A stretch of DNA of 6,052 bases, taken from Gammaproteobacteria bacterium (GTDB lineage: Bacteria > Pseudomonadota > Gammaproteobacteria > Pseudomonadales > Azotimanducaceae). The stretch spans positions 1-6,052 of the forward strand of contig VXPR01000471.1 in NCBI GenBank assembly GCA_009839405.1, in the 5' to 3' direction. Made by a program: the position numbers and the translations under genes. The notes under the pieces were generated by a model. The model saw only the letters and a list, made by a program, of their open reading frames with translations. It ran no database searches and was not told the DNA's origin. Positions within the stretch are counted from its first letter, which is position 1. Each line of letters starts with the position of its first letter. This document shows, piece after piece, positions 1-6,020 of this stretch.

Positions 1-2
1 TT

Positions 3-53
3 CTCGGAGGGGGGGCCGCCTGCGGGCTGTGCAGAGGCGCCAGTCCGCGCTAG
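3..53 (+). CDS. Possible C-terminal end of an upstream RiPP precursor peptide (partial)
   Basis: One forward frame is open from the left edge of the window to a TAG at 51-53 and reads LGGGAACGLCRGASPR. The tail has a Gly-rich run followed by two Cys and a Ser, the residues a cyclodehydratase would cyclise. It sits 88 bases upstream of the operon that encodes such an enzyme, where precursor genes often lie. Gly-Gly followed by a Cys/Ser/Gly-rich core is common in NHLP and Nif11-type TOMM precursors. Only 16 residues are visible, no start codon or leader is in the window, and the other two forward frames are also open here. Chance in GC-rich DNA is therefore a serious alternative. This is inference from position and composition. 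Confidence 0.2.
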   Translation, partial: LGGGAACGLCRGASPR

Positions 54-57
54 CGCG
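46..57. repeat. 12-bp perfect palindrome CGCGCTAGCGCG upstream of the operon
   Basis: The 12 bases are exactly self-complementary, centred between 51 and 52. The palindrome covers the TAG stop of the possible upstream peptide. It could be the core of an operator or a small hairpin, but it has no loop and no U-tract, so it is not a convincing terminator. Short CG palindromes arise often in GC-rich DNA, so function is uncertain. Confidence 0.3.
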
Positions 58-141
58 CTCTACGAGCGCATCGGCAGTTGCTTCGCATCTGCTAGCATCG
101 CCCGACCCAAGACCGCAAGAGCCGGCGCAGAGAAGGTCGCC
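54..141 (+). promoter_or_regulatory. Leader region before the operon; weak promoter candidate only
   Basis: This stretch separates the possible upstream peptide from the first operon gene. It contains TGCTAGCAT at 90-98, which resembles an extended -10 element (TG-n-TAnnAT) but has no recognisable -35 box at the usual spacing. An 8-bp palindrome TGCTAGCA lies at 90-97. The pentamer GCATC occurs at 68-72, 85-89 and 95-99, the last two one helical turn apart. No riboswitch or recognisable regulator site is seen. The operon may equally be transcribed from a promoter left of the window. Confidence 0.2.
131..136 (+). promoter_or_regulatory. Ribosome binding site supporting the start at 142
   Basis: AGAAGG lies 5 bases before the ATG at 142 and is the main reason for choosing that start. 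It matters because the reading frame upstream of 142 has no stop codon back to the window edge. It also contains no ATG, GTG or TTG between 1 and 141, so a longer protein would have to start outside the window. Confidence 0.55.
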
Positions 142-2523
142 ATGGCGCACGAGACAGCAAGCGTCCTCGACAGCAAGGAAGCTGGCAACCGTCAGCGCGT
201 AGAGCCTTCGCCTCTCACCGCCCTGCCGCACTTTCTTCCGCTCGCCATCTTCCCCTTGCTCTTCGTCGCCATCATGCTTGGCGGTTGGTGGTTGCTCGCA
301 CCGTTTGCTTTCATGAGCATTACCGGCCCCCTCGATCGACTGCTAGGAGCAGACGGTCGCAGGATGGACCCCGCGAAGACGTCCGAGCGGCGGCTGTTTT
401 GGCACAACCTTCCGGTTTGGACATGGGCGGTCCTGTGGCCGCCGACGCTGATTTTTGGCATGTGGATGATCCTCGTTGCCGAGCGCTATGCCATCTGGGA
501 AGCGGTGGCGCTCGCGATCATCCTCACCATGGAGGCGCAGGCGGTCTTTGTCGTGGGGCACGAGTTGGTGCATCGGCGCAGCACATGGGAACGGCGGCTC
601 GGCGAGTTCCTGCTCGCGTCAGCGTCCTATCCACAGTATGCAACCGAGCATGTATATATACACCACGCCAAGGTTGGCACTCCCCACGATGTTGGTTCCG
701 CCCGCAAGGGCGAGAGCTTTTGGCACTACTTCCCGAAGGAAGTCGTCAGCAACCTCTTGAATTCCTGGCAGGTCGCGGGCGAACGCCTGCGACGCCGCAA
801 CCTGCCACGGTGGCACCTCAGCAATCCTTTCTGGCGTTACGGTGTCGGCATCGCGTTCTGGTATGGAGTCGTATTCTGGATGGGCGGCATCTGGGCCGTG
901 CCGGTGTTTGCCTTCCTGGGCCTCGGCTGTGTCTTCTCGATGAAGCTCAGCAACTACTTCCAGCACTATGGCCTGCGTCGCGTGCGGCTGCCGGGCGGGC
1001 GCTGGGAGAAGGCGACGCCACGCCATTCCTGGGACGCGGACTGGAAATACAGCAACTGGATGTTCTTCAACATGCAGCGCCATGCGGATCACCATGCCAT
1101 GGCGTCGAGGCCCTATCCGCTGCTGCAGGCAGCAGGCGCCGACGAATCGCCTGTTTTGCCCGGAACCTATGCCGACATGATGAACATCGTGCTGCGCCCC
1201 AAACGGTGGTTCGAGAAGATGGACCCACTCGTGGACCAGTGGCGCAAGCACTTCTATCCCGACATGGAAGACTGGAGCGCCTACGACAGTCCGGTCGCGG
1301 CCGCGCGGCCTGACGCCTTCGAGGCGATCGTCGAAATATTCGGCGCCGCGCCCCGGCTCGCGAAGTGGATCGAGCAGAGCCCCCAACTGCTCGACGCGCT
1401 TGAGGAGCGCGAGTTCACTGATCTCGACCTTCCGCAAGGCTTCGGGCCGGATCCGGAGTCTGAGGCCATCGCTCGGCGTGGCCTGGCGCGGCTCTACTGG
1501 ACTCGCGAGATGGGCGTTTGTGAGCTGACGGAACTCGCGGGCGAACTGCCGGCAGCGGATGGCCGGGAGACGGCGGAGGCGGTTCGGAACTGGGCCAACG
1601 ACAAGGCATTTCAGGTCGGCGTGCATGTGCTGCGCGGCAACCTGTCACCCGGCGAGGCGAGGATGGCCCTCTCGAATCTCGCCGAAGCATCGCTTGCGAC
1701 GGTTGCGGCTGCAGTGGTCGCCGACATTGCCGGCACGGGGCCGGGTACGGGTCGTGGCATCGCGGTTGTCGCCTTGGGAGACCTCGCGAGCCGTGAGATT
1801 CACCCCGACAGCGCCATCGACGTGTTGCTCGTGCACGACGGTTGGCAGGCGAGCGAAAGCCAACGCCTGGCGCGGCGTCTCGGCATGGCATTGCGGGACC
1901 TTGCCCAGCACAGCCTGCTGTTTTCCCCGACAGACTCGAAGCCCGTTGCGGCATTGCCGCTTGGCGAGTTGGCCGGTCGTTTGGCCGAGGCGCCTGAAGG
2001 TGCGGTTCCCTTGGGTCTCAGGGCGCGCCGCGTATTCGACTGGGGCGACGCCGCATTCGGTGGTCGCGTGGACGAAGCCGGGCGCGAGGCGCTACGCCGC
2101 TCGGCGAACGCTCCGCTGCCAGCGCGGCCGAACCGCTCCGCAACCGCCGAGCAAGGCACACGCGCAACAAACTACGCCAACATGCATGGCGGGCTGATCG
2201 ACACCGAAACGGCGGCACGCCTGTTGCTGCTGAACCAAGCGCCGCCGTTGGCCCAACCCGACGATTCCCCGGCGCCAGCGGCCGTGATCCTTGCCAACTG
2301 TGGCGCCGAAAGGCTGGCAAAGGCCGCCACGCTTTGGCGTGACCTCGAGGGCATCATGCGCCTCGTGGGCGAGGAGGGATTCGACATTGCCGGCGCCGCA
2401 CCGAACGTGAAGTCTGTCGTCGCCAGTGCCTGCGGCTACGAGAACTACCAGGCTCTGGAACTCGCGGTGAGCGAGGCCGCATCGGGTGCCGTAGCCGAAA
2501 TCGACGCGCTCGTCGCCGCGTGA
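142..2523 (+). CDS. Membrane di-iron oxygenase (AlkB/desaturase type) fused to a GlnE-like domain
   Basis: This 793-residue protein joins two parts. Residues 1 to about 385 match the AlkB/fatty-acid-desaturase superfamily, whose members use a His-rich di-iron centre to hydroxylate or desaturate substrates at the inner membrane. The His clusters are H140-x3-H144, E169-H170-x3-H174-H175, N271-Y-x-x-H275-Y-G and H314-x2-H317-H318. The second cluster is followed by an AlkB-like TP-x-D-x-x-SARKGE stretch. Hydrophobic segments lie near residues 31-60, 90-137 and 230-270. Residues 393-793 resemble one half of glutamine synthetase adenylyltransferase and appear catalytically degraded. The protein overlaps the downstream cyclodehydratase gene by 4 bases, which suggests a tailoring role in peptide maturation (inference). 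The third cluster has Gln274 where AlkB proteins usually have Glu. The substrate cannot be read from sequence: peptide, lipid or alkyl chain are all possible. Family assignment of the first half is secure; the operon role is not. Confidence 0.93.
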   Translation: MAHETASVLDSKEAGNRQRVEPSPLTALPHFLPLAIFPLLFVAIMLGGWWLLAPFAFMSITGPLDRLLGADGRRMDPAKTSERRLFWHNLPVWTWAVLWPPTLIFGMWMILVAERYAIWEAVALAIILTMEAQAVFVVGHELVHRRSTWERRLGEFLLASASYPQYATEHVYIHHAKVGTPHDVGSARKGESFWHYFPKEVVSNLLNSWQVAGERLRRRNLPRWHLSNPFWRYGVGIAFWYGVVFWMGGIWAVPVFAFLGLGCVFSMKLSNYFQHYGLRRVRLPGGRWEKATPRHSWDADWKYSNWMFFNMQRHADHHAMASRPYPLLQAAGADESPVLPGTYADMMNIVLRPKRWFEKMDPLVDQWRKHFYPDMEDWSAYDSPVAAARPDAFEAIVEIFGAAPRLAKWIEQSPQLLDALEEREFTDLDLPQGFGPDPESEAIARRGLARLYWTREMGVCELTELAGELPAADGRETAEAVRNWANDKAFQVGVHVLRGNLSPGEARMALSNLAEASLATVAAAVVADIAGTGPGTGRGIAVVALGDLASREIHPDSAIDVLLVHDGWQASESQRLARRLGMALRDLAQHSLLFSPTDSKPVAALPLGELAGRLAEAPEGAVPLGLRARRVFDWGDAAFGGRVDEAGREALRRSANAPLPARPNRSATAEQGTRATNYANMHGGLIDTETAARLLLLNQAPPLAQPDDSPAPAAVILANCGAERLAKAATLWRDLEGIMRLVGEEGFDIAGAAPNVKSVVASACGYENYQALELAVSEAASGAVAEIDALVAA
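651..662. repeat. AT-rich 12-bp palindrome inside the oxygenase active-site coding region
   Basis: TGTATATATACA is perfectly self-complementary and stands out in otherwise GC-rich DNA. It encodes the Val-Tyr-Ile between H170 and H174 with the codons GTA, TAT and ATA, all of which are disfavoured in high-GC genomes. It may be only a local codon oddity. A protein-binding site or a translational pause is possible but not shown. Confidence 0.4.
1318..2520 (+). other. GlnE-like (glutamine synthetase adenylyltransferase) domain with degenerate active site
   Basis: Residues 393-793 of the fusion follow the order of one GlnE repeat. They start with an F-G-A-x-P-x-L-A helix and a P-x-L-L-D motif near 393-420. 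A nucleotidyltransferase strand follows: ALG at 544-546, SRE at 550-552 and D556-S-A-I-D560. An LRAR-type segment comes next. Then there is a GGL-x-D-x-E motif at 683-689 and a C-terminal helical region with L-x-x-L-E-x-x-x-RLV from about 730. In active GlnE the strand carries G-S-D-L-D with two metal-binding Asp. Here the first Asp is Ala558 and only Asp560 remains, and the usual LRLRP motif reads LLFSP. Adenylyl transfer is therefore unlikely, and a binding or scaffold role is inferred. Standalone GlnE has two such halves; only one is present here. Confidence 0.78.
2520..2523 (+). promoter_or_regulatory. GTGA stop/start overlap coupling the first two genes
   Basis: The GTG start of the cyclodehydratase gene shares its bases with the TGA stop of the oxygenase fusion. 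No Shine-Dalgarno-like sequence precedes it, so translation probably depends on re-initiation by ribosomes finishing the upstream gene. In-frame TTG and GTG codons between about 2544 and 2600 are alternative starts that would keep the leader-binding domain intact. The exact start is therefore not certain. Confidence 0.6.
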
Positions 2524-4868
2524 TCCCCGACCCACAACCCACGTTGGGCACCCAGGCGAACGTACCGGCCGAACCGAGCGCCCCGCGCAGCATATTGGTG
2601 CGGACGACACCGGAGGACCAAGGCCTCATCAGGCGGCCCGTTCTCGCCCCACACCTTGAGTTCCGTCACATTGGCGAGCAGCAGACCCTGCTGGTGTCCG
2701 AGACGTTCAACACCCTGCTGCATGGCGAGCTGTACCGCGATCTGCTGCCGTTGCTCGATGGCCGCCACTCGCAGCAGGAGATCGTCGCGGCCCTCGGCGA
2801 TCGCCACGCCTTCACCAACATTCTGAGCGCAACGGTTTCCCTCGCGGCCAAGGGCTATGTCGTCTCAGCCGAGCACGGCATGGAACGCAATCGAGCGGCG
2901 TACTTCTCGGCGCTTGGTGCATCGCCTCGCTGGGCGGAGGGGCGCCTGGCACATGCTCGCATTCGCGTGCTCGGCGACGCCCAACAACTCGTCCGCCATC
3001 TGCAAGAGTCCGGCGTGTCGGTGGCCACGGACGACGCCCAGCTCACGGTGATCGTCTGCGACGACTATCTGGCGCCGCGCCTCGCCGACGTGAATCGCCG
3101 TCAGCTCGAACTCGGCGAACCCTGGATGCTGGTGCGACCGGGCGGCATGGAGCCGCTGTTCGGCCCCGTTTTTCCAGGCGATGCGAGCGGCCCTTGCTGG
3201 GCTTGCCTTGCCCAGCGGCTTCAGGGCCACCGGGAGGTGCACAACTTCCTGCGCAGCAGTGCCGGCGAGGACGCCGCCTTCAGGCCAACCGCGAGCCATC
3301 CGGCCACACTTGAGGCGTTCTGGGGCTTGGTTGCCGCCGAGGTCATCAAATGGCTGGTGCTCGATGCGGCGGCACCGACTCACGACTGTGTCCTCGCCAT
3401 GAATGTCGTCGAATTCGCTAGTTCCAAGCATCGGGTTACACAGCGGCCCCAATGCTCCGTCTGCGGCGACGAGGCGCTGTATCGACCGGATCGCCCACCG
3501 CTGCCGCCCAGCTTGCTGGCAAGTCCAAAGCTCCATACCACCAGCGGCGGCGCCCGCACCGTGCCGCCGCAAGTCACGCTCGCGCGATACCGTCATTTGG
3601 TGAGCCCCATCAGCGGTGTGGTGACCTGGCTCGAACGCACCAGCGACGACACCGACCCCTGGCTGCATGTGCACTGGGCGGGCAGCAATCTCGGCATGAG
3701 GAGCCAGAGCCTGAGTTCGCTGCGGCAGAGCCTGCGCAGCAAGAGTGCCGGCAAGGGCAGCAGCGGCGAGCAGTCGGAGGCGAGCGCGCTGTGCGAGGCG
3801 GTGGAGCGCTACTCGGGCGCATTGCACGGCGAGGAGATCCGCATCTGCGAGCGCTTCAGTGCCTTCGACGGCGACGCCATCCATCCGGACGCAGTGCAGC
3901 TCTTCAGCGAGCGCCAGCTCGAAGATGCCAAGAGGATCAACGCGAAGGGGCATCCGTACAACGTCGTTCCCCCGCGTCTTGATCCCGATGCAGAAATCGA
4001 CTGGAGCCCCGTGTGGTCGTTGACGCACAAGCGGCATCGCTATCTGCCCACGTCCATGCTCTACAGCACGGCCCCGGAACAGCGCGGCCCTTGGGACCGG
4101 ATCGCCGACTCCAACGGCTGCGCCGCCGGCAACACGCTCGCGGAGGCCGTGCTGCAAGGGTTCTTCGAGCTTGCCGAGCGCGATGCATTCGCCATTTGGT
4201 GGTACAACCGCCTGCAGGTGCCGGCGGTGGACCTCGCGAGTTTCGACGACGACTACCTCGCCCGAGCGCCGGCCTACTATGCCCGCCACGATCGCGAGCT
4301 GTGGCTGCTCGACGTCACCGCCGACATGGACATCCCGGCGTTCGTCGCCCTGTCGCGCAGGCCCGCTGGCGAAGCCGAAGAGATCATCTACGGCGCCGGC
4401 GCGCACGTCGACCCGCGCTTGGCGGCGTTGCGCGCCGTCTGCGAGTTGAACCAGTGCCTCACTTGGCTGCCACGGCCCGGCAGCAAAGCCGGCCGCCCGA
4501 CGATCGACGATCCGCTCGCGCTCCGGTGGTGGAAGACGGCGAAGCTGGCTGACTGTCCTTGGCTTGCGCCGCAGCCAGACGAGCCAGCCAGCCGTGCCGA
4601 GCGTTACCCGGTGCCGGACACGACGGACACTCTTGAGGATGTGGAGCGCTGTCGCGCGCTCGTCGAGGCACGCGGCATGGAGTTGCTCGTGCTGGACCAA
4701 ACCCGGCCCGACATCGGCATGCCCGTGGTGAGGGTCATCGTGCCCGGCATGCGGCACTTCTGGGCCCGGTTCGCACCAGGGCGGCTGTACGACGTTCCGG
4801 TGACGATGGGCCGGCGCAGCCATCCGCTCGAAGAAGCGGACCTCAACCCCGCCCCCGTGATCGCCTGA
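2520..4868 (+). CDS. Fused TOMM cyclodehydratase (RRE, E1-like zinc domain and YcaO)
   Basis: This 782-residue enzyme is predicted to bind a precursor peptide leader and use ATP to cyclise Cys, Ser or Thr side chains into thiazolines or oxazolines. Residues 1-37 are a Pro-rich, probably flexible start. Residues about 38-120 look like the winged-helix RiPP recognition element. Residues about 120-330 are the E1-like domain, with zinc ligands C226-W-A-C229 and C312-S-V-C315 and no nucleotide-binding GxGxxG, as expected for this class. The YcaO domain fills the rest. It has the ATP-site motif S409-A-G-K-G leading into SALCEAVERYSG at 422-433, and the second motif SNGCAAG at 531-537 leading into ELAERDAFAIWWYN. 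Length and domain order match the fused TruD/PatD/LynD enzymes. The C-terminus ends NPAPVIA, an imperfect version of the PxPxP tail typical of azoline-forming YcaO proteins. No flavin dehydrogenase is adjacent, so the products may stay as azolines unless oxidised by another enzyme. Confidence 0.93.
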   Translation: MIPDPQPTLGTQANVPAEPSAPRSILVRTTPEDQGLIRRPVLAPHLEFRHIGEQQTLLVSETFNTLLHGELYRDLLPLLDGRHSQQEIVAALGDRHAFTNILSATVSLAAKGYVVSAEHGMERNRAAYFSALGASPRWAEGRLAHARIRVLGDAQQLVRHLQESGVSVATDDAQLTVIVCDDYLAPRLADVNRRQLELGEPWMLVRPGGMEPLFGPVFPGDASGPCWACLAQRLQGHREVHNFLRSSAGEDAAFRPTASHPATLEAFWGLVAAEVIKWLVLDAAAPTHDCVLAMNVVEFASSKHRVTQRPQCSVCGDEALYRPDRPPLPPSLLASPKLHTTSGGARTVPPQVTLARYRHLVSPISGVVTWLERTSDDTDPWLHVHWAGSNLGMRSQSLSSLRQSLRSKSAGKGSSGEQSEASALCEAVERYSGALHGEEIRICERFSAFDGDAIHPDAVQLFSERQLEDAKRINAKGHPYNVVPPRLDPDAEIDWSPVWSLTHKRHRYLPTSMLYSTAPEQRGPWDRIADSNGCAAGNTLAEAVLQGFFELAERDAFAIWWYNRLQVPAVDLASFDDDYLARAPAYYARHDRELWLLDVTADMDIPAFVALSRRPAGEAEEIIYGAGAHVDPRLAALRAVCELNQCLTWLPRPGSKAGRPTIDDPLALRWWKTAKLADCPWLAPQPDEPASRAERYPVPDTTDTLEDVERCRALVEARGMELLVLDQTRPDIGMPVVRVIVPGMRHFWARFAPGRLYDVPVTMGRRSHPLEEADLNPAPVIA

Positions 4869-4873
4869 GGGAG
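4867..4873 (+). promoter_or_regulatory. Ribosome binding site for the third gene
   Basis: GAGGGAG begins within the TGA stop of the cyclodehydratase gene and lies 5 bases before the ATG at 4879. This is a good Shine-Dalgarno match at a suitable distance. It fixes the start of the third gene and gives it its own translation initiation within the shared transcript. Confidence 0.75.
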
Positions 4874-4878
4874 CCGAC

Positions 4879-5985
4879 ATGGACATCGACGAGGCAATCA
4901 TCCTCACGCAGGACCGCCTTGCCCAAGAGGGCCAGACCATGGGCGACCTGATCGGGCATTTCCGCAGCAAGGTCTCGCCGGTTCTCGTGGGCGAACCCGA
5001 GTGGCAGCGCATCGTTGAATGCGCCGGCGGACTGCCGATCATTTTGGGGGCCTTGCCGTTCGGCTTCGAGTTGCCGCTGCACGACCCACGGCCGCAGGCG
5101 GACCTTGGCGTTTCCCTTGCGAGCGGGACCGCAACGGCAGGTTTCTTTCACGCGGCTGCTGGAACCGACGAGACTGCGCGAATCGTCACGCGCCTGTTCG
5201 GGCAGATGGACGCCGCCAACTCGCGCTTGCGCGAAATCGTCGGCCCCAAGCTGATGCTGGAGTTCGACATCGGTTCGGCCGGCGAGGGCGGGCGCCCCCT
5301 TCCGGGCGTGTTCCTGCGCCCCGGAGAGCGGCCCATCATCGGCGCCTCGGGCCAGGTGGACGACGTGGACGTGGTGGTGGACGCACTGGTCTCCTCCGTC
5401 GGCTGGGAAAGCAACGAAGCCGAGCGCCGGCAGGTGCAACGCGCTTATTTCGCGCAGCCCGAGGACACGCGGCTCGACTCGTTTGGCGTCTTTCCGTCGC
5501 GCGAGCGCGCCGTTCGTCTCGCGGTCATGGGGTTCAAGTCGCAGCAGGAGACCTGCACATACCTTGAAGAGGCCGGTTGGCCCGGCGATCTGTCCACTGT
5601 TCGCGGCGTGATGTCCCGCTTTCGCCGGCGCGCCAACATCGTCAGGAGCGGAGCGAACATCGACGTCCGGGAAGACGGGCTCGGCCCGACCCTAGGGCTC
5701 ACCCTCATCGTCAAGCAGAGATACACCAAGGACTCGCGCTATTGGCTGGACGGCCTCACCGACTGGGACCCGTTCCTCGGAGCCTTGGGCGAGGAGGAGA
5801 TCGTGGTTCTGGACAAACTCGCGGCGCTTGCCGACTGGGCCTCAACGCCGACGCCGCTCTTCGGCAGGGCCGGCCGCTACGTGCTGCTGCGAGGCATCCA
5901 CCACATCAAGCTGGTCATAGCCGACGGCGCGCTCCGGCAGGCCAAGGCATACGTCTTCTTGGTGCTCTCGGCCGCCGTGACCTAG
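4879..5985 (+). CDS. Conserved-looking protein of unknown function in the TOMM operon
   Basis: I do not recognise this 368-residue protein. It has no signal peptide or clear membrane segment, although the last 12 residues are hydrophobic. Visible points are an N-terminal helical stretch (1-30) and a beta-rich part with LEFDI followed by a P-L-P-G-V-F-L turn in the first half. An acidic run D161-D-V-D-V-V-V-D168 follows, then a basic segment with RFRRR in the second half. Near the C-terminus is a motif H341-H-I-K-L-V leading to AKAY at 355-358. The paired LEFD and HIK/AKAY strands look like conserved motifs of a real family rather than random GC-rich coding. It lacks the Cys clusters or FMN-binding features expected of a zinc protein or a SagB dehydrogenase. 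It lies 10 bases after the cyclodehydratase gene with a good ribosome site, so a partner, tailoring or immunity role in the same pathway is likely but unproven. Confidence 0.85.
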   Translation: MDIDEAIILTQDRLAQEGQTMGDLIGHFRSKVSPVLVGEPEWQRIVECAGGLPIILGALPFGFELPLHDPRPQADLGVSLASGTATAGFFHAAAGTDETARIVTRLFGQMDAANSRLREIVGPKLMLEFDIGSAGEGGRPLPGVFLRPGERPIIGASGQVDDVDVVVDALVSSVGWESNEAERRQVQRAYFAQPEDTRLDSFGVFPSRERAVRLAVMGFKSQQETCTYLEEAGWPGDLSTVRGVMSRFRRRANIVRSGANIDVREDGLGPTLGLTLIVKQRYTKDSRYWLDGLTDWDPFLGALGEEEIVVLDKLAALADWASTPTPLFGRAGRYVLLRGIHHIKLVIADGALRQAKAYVFLVLSAAVT

Positions 5986-6020
5986 GAGGCTGCGCCGTAG
6001 AAAACGGCGCTGGCTCCTAG
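5982..6020. terminator. Strong hairpin at the end of the operon, probable (bidirectional) terminator
   Basis: Left arm 5982-5998 pairs with right arm 6004-6020 around a 5-base AGAAA loop. There are fifteen pairs in 17 positions: seven outer (CTAGGAG/CTCCTAG), a lone C-G between two mismatches, and seven inner (GCGCCGT/ACGGCGC). The stop codon of the third gene (TAG, 5983-5985) is inside the left arm. No T-run follows on the + strand, so it is not a classical intrinsic terminator; U-less termination, RNA 3'-end protection or an intergenic repeat are alternatives. Confidence 0.6.

Noticed and set aside
78..98. TTGCTT (78-83) and TAGCAT (93-98) as a sigma-70 promoter pair
   Set aside because: The spacer is only 9 bases, far from the usual 16-18, so the pair cannot act as a normal promoter.
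2..202. Third open + strand frame across the leader into the first gene, ending in TAG at 200-202
   Set aside because: The translation is a low-complexity Arg/Ser/Ala mix typical of an off-frame GC-rich reading, with no ribosome site.
285..1313. Second-frame + strand open frame of 342 codons overlapping the oxygenase
   Set aside because: The product is Arg/Ala/Gly/Pro-rich without motifs, while the other frame carries the full di-iron His set.
619..1626. Minus-strand open frame of 335 codons opposite the oxygenase
   Set aside because: It lies wholly inside a gene with conserved His clusters on the + strand, has no family motif, and is best explained as a codon-bias shadow.
2865..5042. Very long minus-strand open frame (725 codons) opposite the cyclodehydratase gene
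   Set aside because: It is antisense to a clearly identified enzyme. The translation shows no recognisable domain and is rich in His, Arg, Gly and Ala. Long antisense frames are expected where the coding strand is GC-rich with a strong third-position bias.
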